The notes under the pieces were generated by a model. It was not told where the DNA came from, searched no databases, and saw only the letters and a program-made list of their open reading frames with translations. A stretch of DNA of 64,000 nt. It comes from Centrapalus pauciflorus (taxonomy: Eukaryota; Streptophyta; Magnoliopsida; Asterales; Asteraceae). The position numbers were made by a program, and so were the translations under genes. Each line of letters starts with the position of its first letter. The first letter of the stretch is position 1. Below, piece after piece: positions 1-10,497 of the stretch. Where the stretch lies: NCBI GenBank assembly GCA_020465985.1, contig JAANYP010006962.1:1-64000 (forward strand), read 5' to 3'.

Positions 1-232
1 ATACCAAAAGAAAAATCCCTTGCCAAAAAGAAAACCAACAGCCAAACACCCCTCTGTTGCCCTCGCAACAGGGTTCAGTTGAAAAGAAGCACCCCCTGCT
101 GCCTCTCCGAGTTTGGAGAAGGATCAGCACAATTTGGGCAGCTTCACTCCCCCTGTGTCACCCAAGTCAGGCTTAGACCCGCTGGTTCACTCCCAACAGG
201 ACCAGCTGTACATAAGGAGACAACCACATCAA
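1..232. other. Copia1 sequence downstream of the env-like ORF
   Basis: There is no credible reading frame here. It follows the env-like ORF on the minus strand and should lead towards the polypurine tract and 3' LTR left of the window. Short CCCCCTG and CCCCCTGTG runs are present (purine-rich on the element strand), but no LTR start was recognised. Confidence 0.5.
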
Positions 233-1459
233 CTATGATCTGAGAGATGAGGTGGGTGATTGTGGAGAGGTGAGAGGTTCAGATTGGACAGGTTTGGAGA
301 CTGGGTCAGAAACAGATGGGTTGACCTGTTCCATAGTTTCAGGTGCCACAGAGGCACCAGCCACAGAGGCTTTAGGTTCAACAAATGAACCAGGGTGAGA
401 AGCCTGCTCCCCCTCAGCCACAGAGGCTGAGGGTGCAGACTTAGACTTAGCTGTTTAGGCCTTCTTGTGGACAGGCCCAGCTTCAGTCGTTTCCAGGGTT
501 CTCTTAATAAACTTGACCCTGGATTTGGATTTTCCAGCAGGAGCAGCTTCTGGATCCACCCTCACAGCAGAGGGTCCATCCACCAATGCTAGCAGCCTCC
601 TCATTGGAGTAGATAGAGGAGGCTCATTTGGGAGAACCGGAGTGTAGAAAACTCGATTTCCTATAACAGGAAAAACAGCAGTACGAAGTAAGGGCTGGGA
701 GTTATACAGATGCTCACCACAAACGTGCTTGAAAATGAGGCTCAGAAATCTGGGATAACGATTAGCAGCTGGACGTGTCTCCTGCTGCACCAGATTCCTC
801 AAGTTCATGAAAATCCATCTGGCCATGTTGATTGTAGTCCCATCCACAAACTGTATGACTATAGGAATCTCATCACGGCTTAGTTGGTCAAAGGAACCAA
901 CCTTACTGCTGAAGCACATGACCAATGAGGCAAACAGAAAACTGTAGGTAGGAGACAAATCCTTCTTGAACAGTGTAGCTCCAACTTTTGGTTCTGCTAC
1001 ACCATAGAAGTGTAGCAGATTCTTCATCTATTCATCTTCAGGCTGTGACTGATCATATGTTTCAGCCACACGGAGTCGAAGAGCTTCCCTGATCAGACGA
1101 GTGGTGATTCCAATGGTCTGAGTCCCATTGAGTATGGTGTCCTTGATGACTTTGGTATCTGGGTTGTAGGCACAGGTGTACCAGAACTCATATACCATCT
1201 CCTGGTACAGGACACCAGTAGAGGCAGTCATGGCATAGTTCAACGGATGAACTTTCAGAAACTCCACCATTTCATCGTAGCCTTTCCCCACATAGTTTTC
1301 GGGGATGGTTAGGTTTGCAAGGTAGTTGGTAGGTTTCAGGGTTAGCATTGTGGTGACTGATGCATGTTTTTGAACATCAGCACCAACAAACACTGGTAGA
1401 AAGGGGTTGTTACGGTGAGCCATTTGGGAAGTAGTGAGAGTGGTAGAAGCACATGACAT
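233..1459 (-). pseudogene. env-like third ORF of Copia1, two in-frame stops
   Basis: One frame runs from an ATG at 1459 to a stop at 233-235. It is broken by an in-frame TAG (1028-1030) and an in-frame TAA (455-457), leaving pieces of 143, 190 and about 73 residues. It lies downstream of pol, where SIRE-type Copia elements carry an env-like ORF. The first part contains the segment MVYEFWYTCAYNP, and the second part has an acidic and hydrophobic globular character. The third part is rich in Ser, Pro and Val, low in complexity, and resembles a linker. No signal peptide or clear membrane span is visible. The function of these plant env-like proteins is not established. A structural relative occurs in Copia2 near 29.5 kb. 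Confidence 0.7.
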
Positions 1460-2111
1460 TTAGTCGAAGTTTTAGGGTTCTTAGGAGGTTATGGAAGTAG
1501 TGAGGAAGACGAAGATGAAACAGTAGGGGGTATTTATAGGATTTGAATGTGAGTGGGTATGAGAGAGAAACATTTGGGCAGTTGATTTGAAATGGTCGTT
1601 AACGGAAAACGGAATGGTTGTCCATGTCAGACCGTTTTTCAGACCACTTGAGCCCTTTTTATTCACTAACACACGTAAACACACATTATCCGCCATAATT
1701 AAGTTAAATATAAACAAAAATTAAGTAACTTAATTGTGAAGAAAGGTGATTAAAACTGATGGTCTAAGCTGATGGTCAAACCTGTGATGAGCAGGGTCAT
1801 CACAAGCTGTTCACTCTTCAAGCTGTTCCTTCAACCTGTTCAGCTAGGTAAGAACAGGTTGTGTTCAATAGCTGATCAGGTTACAAGACAATGTCTTGTA
1901 TGACAGATTGAAAGAGTGAGCAGGGTGAAGGTTTGATCATCAGATCAGGCTTGACATATAAACTGTTATTGTCAAACCTGATATATGCTCAAGCTGTTCA
2001 AGTTTTGCAGAAAACGGCTAAGTGTAGAACATGCATAGCCTGTTCTGTCTAAGCTGTTCTGCGAAACTTGAGCAGTGTGAGACATATAATGTCTTAGAAC
2101 ATTTTGGACAC
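1460..2111. other. Copia1 spacer between pol and env-like ORF
   Basis: Non-coding as far as I can see. From about 1790 to 2065 the word AAGCTGTTC and its variants (AGCTGTTC, CTGTTCAGC, AACCTGTTC) recur many times. The same vocabulary occurs in the LTRs of this element. Confidence 0.55.
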
Positions 2112-2660
2112 TTAGTCACTTTTGTTTAACATGCCCAGCTTGCTTACCAGATAGTTAAATCTGTTTTCATCAAGAGGTTTGGTGAAAATGTCTGCAAGCT
2201 GTTCATCTGTGGAAATAAAACTTACCTCCACATTACCTTTCTGAATGTGATCCCTGATGAAGTGATGTCTGACTTCAATATGCTTTGTTCTAGAATGAAA
2301 TACTGGATTGTTGGAAATGGCTATGGCACTTGTGTTATCACACAGAATAGGAATTTTCCTATACACAAGTCCATAATCTTCAAGCTGATGCTGCATCCAC
2401 AGAATCTGCCCACAGCAGCTTCCAGCAGCAATGTACTCAGCTTCAGCAGTAGAAGTAGACACAGAGTTCTGCTTCTTGTTACACCAACTTATCAACTTAC
2501 CACCAAGGAGTTGACATCCACCTGTTGTGCTTTTCCTATCTAGCCTGCAGCCTGCAAAGTCAGAATCTGAATAACCTGTTAGTTCAAGGCTTGAGTCTTT
2601 GGGATACCAAAGACCTAACCTGGTGTACCCTTAAGGTATCTGAATATTCTTTTCACAGCA
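2112..2660 (-). pseudogene. Copia1 RNase H and end of pol
   Basis: The piece from 2495 to 2112 begins at the Copia RNase H segment MISWCNKKQNSVSTSTAEAE and includes LADIFTKPLDENRF, the usual end of Copia pol. It ends at a stop at 2112. Upstream, near 2610-2640, the conserved RYLKGTPG region is put out of frame by a single-base loss, so RNase H is not joined to RT. The domain degrades the RNA strand of the RNA-DNA hybrid during reverse transcription. Confidence 0.9.
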
Positions 2661-4093
2661 GCTAGATGTGATTCTTTTGGATCAGCTTGGAACCTAGCAC
2701 ACAAACAAATAGCAAACATAATATCAGGTCTACTAGCAGTTAAATACAGCAAGCTCCCAATCATGCCTCTGTAAGCTGTTACTTAAACAGCTTTGCCACT
2801 GGCATCTGCATCCAATTTTACATTGGTTGCCATTGGGGTTTTAATAGGAGAACTTTGATCAAATTTAAACTTTTTCAATAGATCTAAAGTATACTTTCTT
2901 TGATTTATAAAAATTCCATTTGAGGTTTGTTTAACTTGTAATCCTAAAAAGAAATTAAGTTCTCCCATCATACTCATTTCATTTTTGGATTTCATGAGTA
3001 ATGAAAAATTCTTGCATAATTGTTCATTAGTAGAACCAAATATTATGTCATCCACATAAATTTGAACAAACATAATATCAGACTTCACCTTCTTTATGAA
3101 CAGTGTGGTATCCACTTTACCTCTGGAATACCCATTGCTCATAAGGAAATCAGTAAGAGTGTCATACCAGGCTCTAGGGGCTTGTTTTAGACCATAGAGA
3201 GCTTTGTCCAACTTATAGACAAAACCTGGATGATGTTTATTTTCAAAACCTAGAGGCTGCTTGACATAAACTTATTCTTGCAGCTTCCCATTCAAAAATG
3301 CACTCTTCACATCCATTTGAAATACCTTCATGCTCTTATGAGCAGCGTAGGCTAGAAATAAACGAATTGCCTCTAGCCTGGCCACAGGAGCAAATGTTTC
3401 ATCGTAGTTAATGCCCTCCTGTCTGTAGCCCTGAGCAAGTAGTCTTGCCTTATTTCTAATGACATGACCTTGCTCATCCATCTTGTTCCTGTAAACCCAT
3501 TTGGTGCCAATTATGGTTTTACCTTTAGGAGCAGGGACCAGCTTCCATACCTTGTTTCTCTCAAACTGATTGAGTTCCTCTTGCATGGCAGTGATCCAAT
3601 TGGCATCTTTAAGTTCTTCATCCACTTTCTTTGGCTCCATTAGGGACACAAAGCTAGAGAACATACAAAAGTTCCCTAAGCTGTCCCATCTTGTTTGCAC
3701 CCCTTTGTTGATGTCACCAACTATTTGATCATTGGGGTGACACCAGATCCACTTAGAATCATTTTTCAATGAGGATTCTCCTGAGTTGTTTGCATCTTCA
3801 ACAAGTCCTGTTGAACAGCTCTCAAGATTTTCAGACACACTGATATCTTGAGCCTGTTCACTTGTTAAGCATGACTCTCCATTGTTGAACACATTAGCAG
3901 AGGATCCAGGAAAATCATCATTGATTGGTTCAGGATATGAAGTTGTAATTAAGTCAGTACACTTATTCACACAGGGTGTATCAGCATAATCATCATCATG
4001 CCCATCATGGTTAGCAGGTTCCACCCTGGATGTAGTGGAAGCTTTTGAGTCCTTCTCTTCACTGTTAGAGTGCATGAGATCATCAAAGCTGAA
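2661..4093 (-). pseudogene. Copia1 reverse transcriptase
   Basis: Two blocks are clear. The block from 4075 to 3272 contains GTKWVYRNKMDEQG and FQMDVKSAFLNGKLQE, the N-terminal half of RVT_2. The block from 3211 to 2783 contains LYGLKQAPRAWYD and the catalytic YVDDIIFGST. The blocks are separated by a stop (TAA at 3272-3274), and another stop at 2783-2785 ends the second block. Between integrase and RT the frame shifts near 4083-4095, so the integrase frame overlaps the RT linker for about 100 bases. The catalytic Asp pair is retained, but the protein is broken. Its role in an intact element is copying element RNA into DNA. Confidence 0.93.
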
Positions 4094-5436
4094 TTCTCCT
4101 GAAACTGTTCAGGAACAGCTTTGGTAGAGGCACTCCTGGACTCTTCAAAGGTGACATTGATAGATTCATCTATCACCTTTCTCTTGTTGTTGTACACTCT
4201 GTAGGCTTTGGAGATAGCAGAGTATCTAACAAAGACACCTTCATCAGCTTTGGGTTCAAACTTTGCCAGTTGGTCCCTTTGATTCAGAATGAAGCAGTGA
4301 CATCCAAACACATGGAAGTAGCTAATATTTGGCCTCCTCCCTTTGAGCAGCTCATAGGGAGTCTTGTTGAACCTTTTCACCACTAGGGACCTGTTTTGGG
4401 TGAAGCAGGCAGTGTTAACAACTTCAGCCCAGAATGATGAAGGTAAACCAGATGCACACAGCATGGTTCTAGCAGCTTCAATGAGGCATCTGTTTCTCCT
4501 TTCAGCAACTCCATTTTGTTGTGGAGTTCTTACTGCTGAAAAGTTCTGTGTAATCCCTCTTTCCTCACAGAAGTCCTCTAGATTACTGTTTCTGAATTCA
4601 GTACCATGATCACTTCTAAGCTGCTTTACTTGAGCAGAGTTCAGCATTTCCATCTTTTTGATAAATCCAATGATTTCTCTAGCCGCCTCCCCTTTGCTCT
4701 TCAGAAAGATCACCCATGTAAACCTGGAGAACTCATCAACCATTACTAGAGTGTATCTTCTTCCTCCTAGACTTGGGACACTGACTGGTTCAAACAAGTC
4801 CATGTGGATTAAGAAGAGAGGAGTATCAATAGAAAAATTATGCTTGGATTTAAAAGATGATTTTCTCTGCTTGCCTTTCTCATAAGCTGTGCAGAGTTTA
4901 TCTTTAACAAAGGTCATAGAAGGCAAACCTGTTACCAACTCTTTCTTACAGAGTTTGTTGATATTCTTGAAGTTCAGGTGTGACAGCCTTTTGTGCCATA
5001 ACCAGTTCAGGTCTGCATTGGTTCTTGTGAGAAAACAGGTTTCAGTTGTGGGATCAGCAGATTTCATGTCCACAACATATACACCTTTCTTTCGTTGAGC
5101 ACACAGCACAACTTTGCCTTGGGGATCTAATATGTAACCCATGTGCTCATCAAAGTTAACCTTGTAGCCAGCATCACACAGTTGACTTATGCTAACAAGA
5201 TTATGTTTTAGCCCAACCACATAGGCTACTCTTTTGAACACTGCAACACCAGCTTTAAGAGTTCCATATCCCTCAGTGGATCCATGTACGTTGTCACCAA
5301 AGGTGAGTTTTGGCCCTTTTTCAGGCCTAAGATCACTGAGTAGGTCCTTGCAACCTGTCATGTGTCCTGAGCAGCCACTGTCCAAGTACAAAATCTGGGA
5401 TGGTTGTTTGTCCTGCAGAGTGTCATAGGAAAACAT
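4094..5436 (-). pseudogene. Copia1 protease, pre-integrase and integrase
   Basis: The frame runs from an ATG at 5436. It holds the Copia aspartic protease motif YLDSGCSGHMTG within the first 30 residues, then the HHCC zinc region (LWHKRLSHLNF), and then the integrase core with HMDLF, SDHGTEF and TPQQNGVAERRN. Together these supply the catalytic D, D and E. In the HHCC region the expected second Cys of the last pair is Tyr (CTAYEKG, codon at 4882-4884), so zinc binding should be lost. The start codon overlaps the preceding gag-frame stop as TAATG (5438-5434); I read this as decay by frameshift, but a real stop-start overlap cannot be excluded. The frame continues past the frameshift to 3967. 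Confidence 0.93.
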
Positions 5437-6264
5437 TAGTTACTTTTAGGGGAACTCATCATTGTGATGAGTTCCCTTACTTCATCAACATTTGTTGATG
5501 GGCTAGTAATATCCACACTAATATTTCCTATTTGAATGGTATCAGTTTGGATACCACTCTCATTGACTAAGTTACTTCCAACACTGCTTGTTTTAGCAAT
5601 GATGGAACTAGCAGAGTCAACAGGCCTCATGTCCTCAGTTTCAGGACAGTCTTTGGCCATGTATGTCTTCTTCCCATATTTATAGCATTTTCTCTTTTTA
5701 GCCTTTTTGGAAGAAGAGCTTTCAGAAACACATTCTGAATTATTTCTATTGATTTTATCAGCAGATTTAGCAAACTTATTAATATTTTTCGATGAAGCAA
5801 CAACTTGGGTGGAAGGCACAATAGCAACAGCTTTGCCTGTTTCTTCTTTCCTCTTTTTGGGAGGACAGATGTCAAAAACAGGAAGCTTGATTCGTTTTTG
5901 ACGGTTTGGGAAACTTATTCCCAGATTTCTCAGGCTGAGCAATGGCTTTGCCTTTGCCCTTACTGAGATGTGATTGATGTTGCCTATCAACATAATCACT
6001 GTTTCTGGTTTTGAAAGACTTATTTTCATTTATAACCAGTTTTCCACTATGATTTGAAAACTTATTTGAAACCACAGCAGATTTCATTTTAACATGAGAC
6101 TTACTCTTGTTGAAAGCAGGCTGCTTGCCTTTTGAAAACTTATTTTCAAAATGTTTAGCATCAAAAGGATTAACATGTATCTTACCATCAACTTTGGACC
6201 CAGATCCTGTTTTGTCAACAGGTTTAGTGTCCACTGTTGTAGCTTGAGCATGTTTTCCTTTCTT
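5436..6264 (-). pseudogene. Copia1 gag C-terminus with second zinc knuckle
   Basis: Two overlapping frames carry the lysine-rich end of gag. One is readable from 6234 to 5872 and the other from 6029 to 5436, so frameshifts fall near 6262 and 5900. A zinc knuckle at about 5650-5690 reads CYKYGKKTYMAKDC. The pattern CX2CX4HX4C is damaged at two sites: the second Cys is Tyr (5676-5678) and the His is replaced. This part of gag normally binds element RNA. Confidence 0.78.
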
Positions 6265-7314
6265 TTACTTGTGTGAATCAGCAGAGCACTTAGCAGGCTG
6301 ATTTGATGGAGAACACATACCATTATCAGCTTTTGGGCCTTTTTCACACAAGCTGTCAGTATTTTGAGGCCTGACAAACCTGTTTGTTGAGACCAGCTTT
6401 CCATTAACTTTCTGGATGAAAGTGCTGGGAAGCTCACCAAGAGTGGATAAGTCATCTTTCAGATTATTAATCTCAACAATAGAAGCTGCTTTGTCAAGAT
6501 CCCCTCCAAGATAGGCTTGGATTTGTGTAGGGATCTGCTGACTGATGCAATGGCTGACTTTTTGTGCAGATTGGCACCAAGAGTCAACTATCTTTTGAAG
6601 CTGTGCATGTTTTACATCTGTTTCTCTCTTTTCTTCCAGTAAAATAGAGTTGATGTGTTTTAATTCATCAAGCTCAGTTTCCAACTTATGTAAACTGTCC
6701 AGTTTACTGGATTTTATTTCAAGATCAGTTTTAAGCTTAGAGATTTCAGATAGTAAAACATTATGCTTCTCAACAGCAGCTTTTAAATCAACCAGCATAT
6801 ATTCAAACATTTTTACTTTTTCATCAGAACTGTAAGCCATAAAATTTTGTACCTTGTACATCATTGTAGGGTTCCAGTTCTCTAAACTGCTGAAGGCTTC
6901 AGCTTCAGCCAAGTCCTGTTTGAAGTTGCTAGTTGATGGGACATCAGTGTTGGCCATCAGACAGTTGTTGTCTTCTTCATCTGAGGATGAATCAGACTCC
7001 TCCCAGTCACATGTCTCTGCCATCAGTCCCTTTTGCTTGTTGGAAGCCACTGAGTTTTCCAACTTTTTCAGCTTAGCCATGGCCATAAGGTACTTAACCC
7101 TATATCCATCGTCCCTGTTAGTCTTGTATGCTTTGGAAGAATGTCCAACAGCTTTTGACACACAGTCAGCAGCTATATGGCCAGTTTTGCCATATTTGAA
7201 GCACTCAGCCTTAGATTTATCAAATGCCTTCTTCTTGACAGCATTTGAGTTCCCCTGCAGCATATTTATTCCAAACCACTTCTTGTTGAACCTTTTGACA
7301 AGCCTTGCTATCAT
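6265..7314 (-). pseudogene. Copia1 gag middle part: zinc knuckle 1 and coiled coil
   Basis: This continues the frame of the preceding gag segment after an in-frame TAA (7315-7317). Near the start is a zinc knuckle CFKYGKTGHIAADC whose second Cys is Tyr (7192-7194). A long acidic Ser/Asp stretch follows, then about 100 residues rich in Leu, Lys and Glu with heptad-like spacing that look like a coiled coil, as in SIRE-type gag. It ends at TAA 6265-6267, after which the frame shifts. Confidence 0.86.
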
Positions 7315-7882
7315 TTACTCATCATCAAGCTCAGCAAGATCTGCACTGTCTTCCTCATCAGACATTTCCTCTGTTTCATCATCAGTCTGTTGATCAGGTT
7401 GTGTGAACACATCACATACCTGCCTATCAGGTTGTCTCACGCTGGCCACTAAGGCAGCACCTCTCTTGGACATTTCCAAGGCATTTCTCTTCTGCTGCCT
7501 TGACTGCTCATCATTTAGTAAGGATCCATATAAGTTTACAAGATCCGTACCTTTGATGGTACCTGAATTTCTCAAGATGGTAGAAAAGTAGTTCCACTCT
7601 TCAGGCAAGATCTCCAAGAACTTGTTCACCAGTGTCAGGCTGTCCTTTGTGATCCCAACAGCTTTGAGATCATTAACAAGAGCAGTAAACCTGGTGTAGG
7701 TTTCTGTGAGTGTCTCCTTTGGTTTTACAAAGAAGAGTTCATACTGTCTAACAAGATTGTTAGGCCTGTTGTCCAGTGTGATTGTGGGTCCATCATAGAC
7801 GGTACACAAAGTATCCCACATCCCCTTTGCAGTCTTCATCTTCTCAACCTGTTTGAACACATCATCAGACAGAGAGATAACC
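7315..7882 (-). pseudogene. Copia1 gag capsid part, downstream of the solo LTR
   Basis: It carries the Copia gag segment MWDTLCTVYDGP and a following region typical of UBN2-type gag (RFTALVNDLK, LPEEWNYFSTILRN). It ends with an acidic tail and an in-frame TAA at 7315-7317. The frame continues on the far side of the LTR insertion at 9019, which shows that the capsid region was split by that insertion. This protein normally forms the virus-like particle in the cytoplasm. Confidence 0.88.
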
Positions 7883-7887
7883 AGGTT

Positions 7888-9018
7888 TGTAGGTCCCGAG
7901 AGGTCTCCAAAGTATATAGCTTTAAGCTGTAGAGGGGGGGGGGGGTGAATACAACTATTTAAAAACTACACACTATTTTCTCAATGTTTGTTTGTATTAT
8001 CAACAAATTGTTAATTACAAACAAGCTTGAATGCGGAAAGGTTCAAGCTGAGATGACAGATACAACAGTATATTCACTGGTCTAAGACAGACTCAAACTA
8101 GTTAACAATGAATACACTCACTAAGAAGCACTCACTGTGTTTACAAGACTCAGAGGAACAGCTTATGTAGAACAGCTTAGACACAAAGAAACTGTATTAC
8201 ACAACCAGTCTTGCATGCATGAAAAACACACTTGCACGTTTACTCTTGGTTTCAACACTTAGCTTTTTTTGGCTTAATCTTTCTGGCCTTAGAAGCTTCT
8301 TTTTATACTCACTCAGAGGATCTAAGAGAAACTTCTTCATTGGACGGAATGAAAAAGGAGAAGTCTTGTTTGAAAAGACAACATAACTTTTCTGCACTTT
8401 TCTGAAAAGCAGACTTGTCTTCACATGTGCAGAACTTTTGTCTTTTCACTTTGTCTACTGTTGCATTGCCTTTAACCAATTAAGGAATGTCAACTTTGCG
8501 TCTTTCTTCCTTGTAAAGGCCTATTTTGATATAAGAAAAAGGTCTGTCACCCTTTTTCAAATAACCTTTTGTCTTCATGTTACAGAACAGCGTGGGCAGG
8601 CTGAGCAGTTCTGTTTTCCACTTTGTCTTCGACTTTGTAAACTGATCTTGTAGCCAAAAACAATACATGATGACTTGGAAACGTATTCCATAAAGTGTTT
8701 ATCCTGTTCACAAAGAACAGATTCTGTTCACAAAGAACAGAACACTTGAAAAATGCCCAAGCTGCTCACCAGTGTAGAGCAGCGTAGACAGTTTATGTCC
8801 AGCCTGTTCAGCAGACAGAGCAGCTTGGACAAACTGTCTTAGTTGCAACACATGCAACACATAGAACAGCTTTTGACTGATATTGCAAATCATTTTCAGG
8901 TTTCAATAAGGCATATAACAGGCCTTAATTTCAACCTTCAAATGCATCAACAGGTTTGATTAGAAATCTCCCCCTCAGATGTAGAACAGGTTTGACTGAG
9001 GCCTTTTTGTGCCTAACA
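7888..9018 (-). mobile_element. Solo LTR of the Copia1 family inserted in Copia1 gag
   Basis: It is a 1131-bp copy of the LTR at 9385-10485. In plus orientation it starts TGTAGGTCCC and ends GTGCCTAACA. It is flanked by perfect 5-bp duplications AGGTT at 7883-7887 and 9019-9023. There is no internal region, so it is a solo LTR left by recombination between the two LTRs of a later insertion. Removing it with one duplication copy would leave the gag frame continuous. Inside are a 12-base G run (7934-7945) and paired words CTGTTCACAAAGAACAG near 8702-8742. Confidence 0.96.
8301..8310 (-). promoter_or_regulatory. Putative TATA box of the solo LTR
   Basis: GAGTATAAAA on the minus strand, at the same place as the TATA-like site in the 5' LTR (9771-9780). 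It would sit at the U3/R border. Confidence 0.45.
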
Positions 9019-9275
9019 AGGTTATTCCTGGCTTTTGCATTTAGAGCAACCAATCTTTTGTCTTCATCAGACCATTGAGCTTTGGCCTTCTCAAAGGTTC
9101 TGCTTTCAGGGGCAGCTCCTTCAACAGCAGGAGTTATGGTAGTAACAGAGGTTGGCACATAGGGACCTTCCATTACTATCTCTGGTAGTTGTATATCCAG
9201 ATTCTCTAAGTAGAGCATCATTCTGCACTTCCAACCAGAGAAGTTCTGATGATTGAACTTTGGGGGTTTGGCCAT
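9019..9275 (-). pseudogene. Copia1 gag N-terminus
   Basis: I place the start at the ATG at 9275 because the Copia gag opening MAKPPKFNHQNFSGW begins there, about 100 bases after the primer site. An upstream in-frame extension into the LTR is not coding. After about 85 codons the frame meets the solo LTR at 9018. The segment around FSGWKCRMMLYLE is the standard gag N-terminal motif. Confidence 0.88.
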
Positions 9276-9370
9276 TGACCCATTGTCATAGTAGGATGAG
9301 GAATTGCAGCACTGTTGTCCATGGAAAAGAAGGGAGAATAAGAGATCTAGAGTTGACACACACTCTATCT

Positions 9371-9382
9371 GCTCTGATACCA
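9371..9382 (-). other. Primer binding site, initiator-Met tRNA
   Basis: TGGTATCAGAGC on the minus strand, two bases inside the LTR end. It matches the 3' end of plant initiator Met tRNA, the usual primer for Copia elements. Confidence 0.95.
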
Positions 9383-9384
9383 GT

Positions 9385-10485
9385 TGTAGGTCCCAAAAGG
9401 TTTCCCAAGTGTATAGTTCTAAGCTGTAGAGGGGGGGGGGGGGGTGAATACAGCTATTTAAAAACTTAACAATCTTTTTCTCAATGTTTGTGTATATTAT
9501 TAACAAGTGTTAATTACAAACAAGCTTGAATGCTGAAAGGTTCAAGCTGAGATGACAGATACAACAGTTGTTCAGCTAATCTAAGACACACTTAGACTAG
9601 TTACAATGACTACACTCACTTAGATGCACTCACTGTTTTTACAAGACTCAGATGGACAGCTTAGACACACTCTACTGTATTATATAAGCAGACTTGCATG
9701 CATGGAATAACACACTTCAATGCACGTTCTGATTTCACACTCTTGATATCTCACAAGCCTTAGAAGCTTCCTTTTATACTCAAAATGAGAATCTCAGTGA
9801 AGCTTCTTCATTGGACAGATGAGATAGTGGAAAGTCTTTTCAAAAAGACAAAATACCTTTCGGCATGTTCTGATAAAGTATATTTGTCTTCACATGGCAG
9901 AATCTTTGTCTTTTCCTTTTTGTCACTGTTGCATAAGGCTTTAACCAAAAGAGGAATGTCAACTGTGCATCTTTCCTCTTTTGCTAATGCCATTTTGATA
10001 TAAGAAAAGGTCTGTCACCCTTTTCAGATATCCGTTTGTCTTCATGTAACAGAACAGCGTGGGCAGGCTGTGCAGTTCCGTTTTCCACTTTATCTTCGAC
10101 TTGTAAACTAATCTTGTAGCAAAAAACAATACATGAGGACTTGGAAACATATTCCATAAAGTGTATAACCTGTTCACAAAGAACAGGTTCTGTTCACAAA
10201 GAACAGAATACTTGTAAACTGTCCAAGTTGCTCATCAGAACAGAGCAGCGTAGACAGTTTATGTCCCTACTGTTCAGCAGACAGAACAGCTTGGATAAAC
10301 TGTCTCTGTTGCAACGAATGCAACATGGTAAACAGCTTTGGGCTGATATTGCAAATCACTTTTCAGGTTTCAATAAGGCATAAACAAACCTTAAATTATA
10401 CCTTCAAGTGCATCAACAGGTTTGATTAAGAAATCTTCCCCTCAGATGTAGAGCAGGTTTAACTGAGGCCTTTTTGTGCCTAACA
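9385..10485 (-). repeat. LTR of Copia1, apparently shared with a second tandem copy
   Basis: It is a 1101-bp LTR with TG...CA ends (minus strand TGTTAGGCAC to GGACCTACA). On one side is the primer site of Copia1. On the other side (10486-10497) is a polypurine tract of the kind that precedes a 3' LTR. It carries a 14-base G run (9431-9444) and the tandem words CTGTTCACAAAGAACAG at about 10169-10206. It is closely similar along its length to the solo LTR at 7888-9018. Confidence 0.94.
9771..9780 (-). promoter_or_regulatory. Putative TATA box of the Copia1 5' LTR
   Basis: AGTATAAAAG on the minus strand. The position is conserved with the solo LTR, which supports a promoter role at the U3/R border. 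Confidence 0.48.
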
Positions 10486-10497
10486 ATCTCCTCCTAT
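10486..10497 (-). other. Polypurine tract outside the Copia1 LTR
   Basis: The minus strand reads ATAGGAGGAGAT directly before the LTR start TGTTAGG. This is the form of a SIRE-type plus-strand primer, which belongs upstream of a 3' LTR. Its presence here implies a second element body on the high-coordinate side. Confidence 0.72.

Larger units (their letters stand above)
1..10485 (-). mobile_element. Copia1, SIRE-type Ty1/Copia retrotransposon, 3' end outside window
   Basis: Read on the minus strand the order is 5' LTR (10485-9385), initiator-Met primer site, gag, protease, integrase, reverse transcriptase, RNase H and then an extra env-like ORF. That is the order of the SIRE/Maximus lineage of Ty1/Copia. 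The protease-integrase-RT order (integrase before RT) excludes Gypsy. The 3' LTR is not in the window, so the left border is unknown. The gag is interrupted by a solo LTR of the same family (7888-9018). Gag and pol carry several stops and frameshifts, so this copy cannot encode a full polyprotein. The family call rests on domain order and on the env-like ORF; it was not tested by alignment. Confidence 0.9.

Noticed and set aside
465..5428. Plus-strand frames across Copia1
   Set aside because: They are antisense to clear minus-strand pol and env-like domains and show no domain of their own.
7880..10490. A small complete element with 7888-9018 and 9385-10485 as its LTR pair
   Set aside because: The interval between them is the gag N-terminus and primer site of Copia1, and 7888-9018 has its own TSD, so it is a solo LTR.
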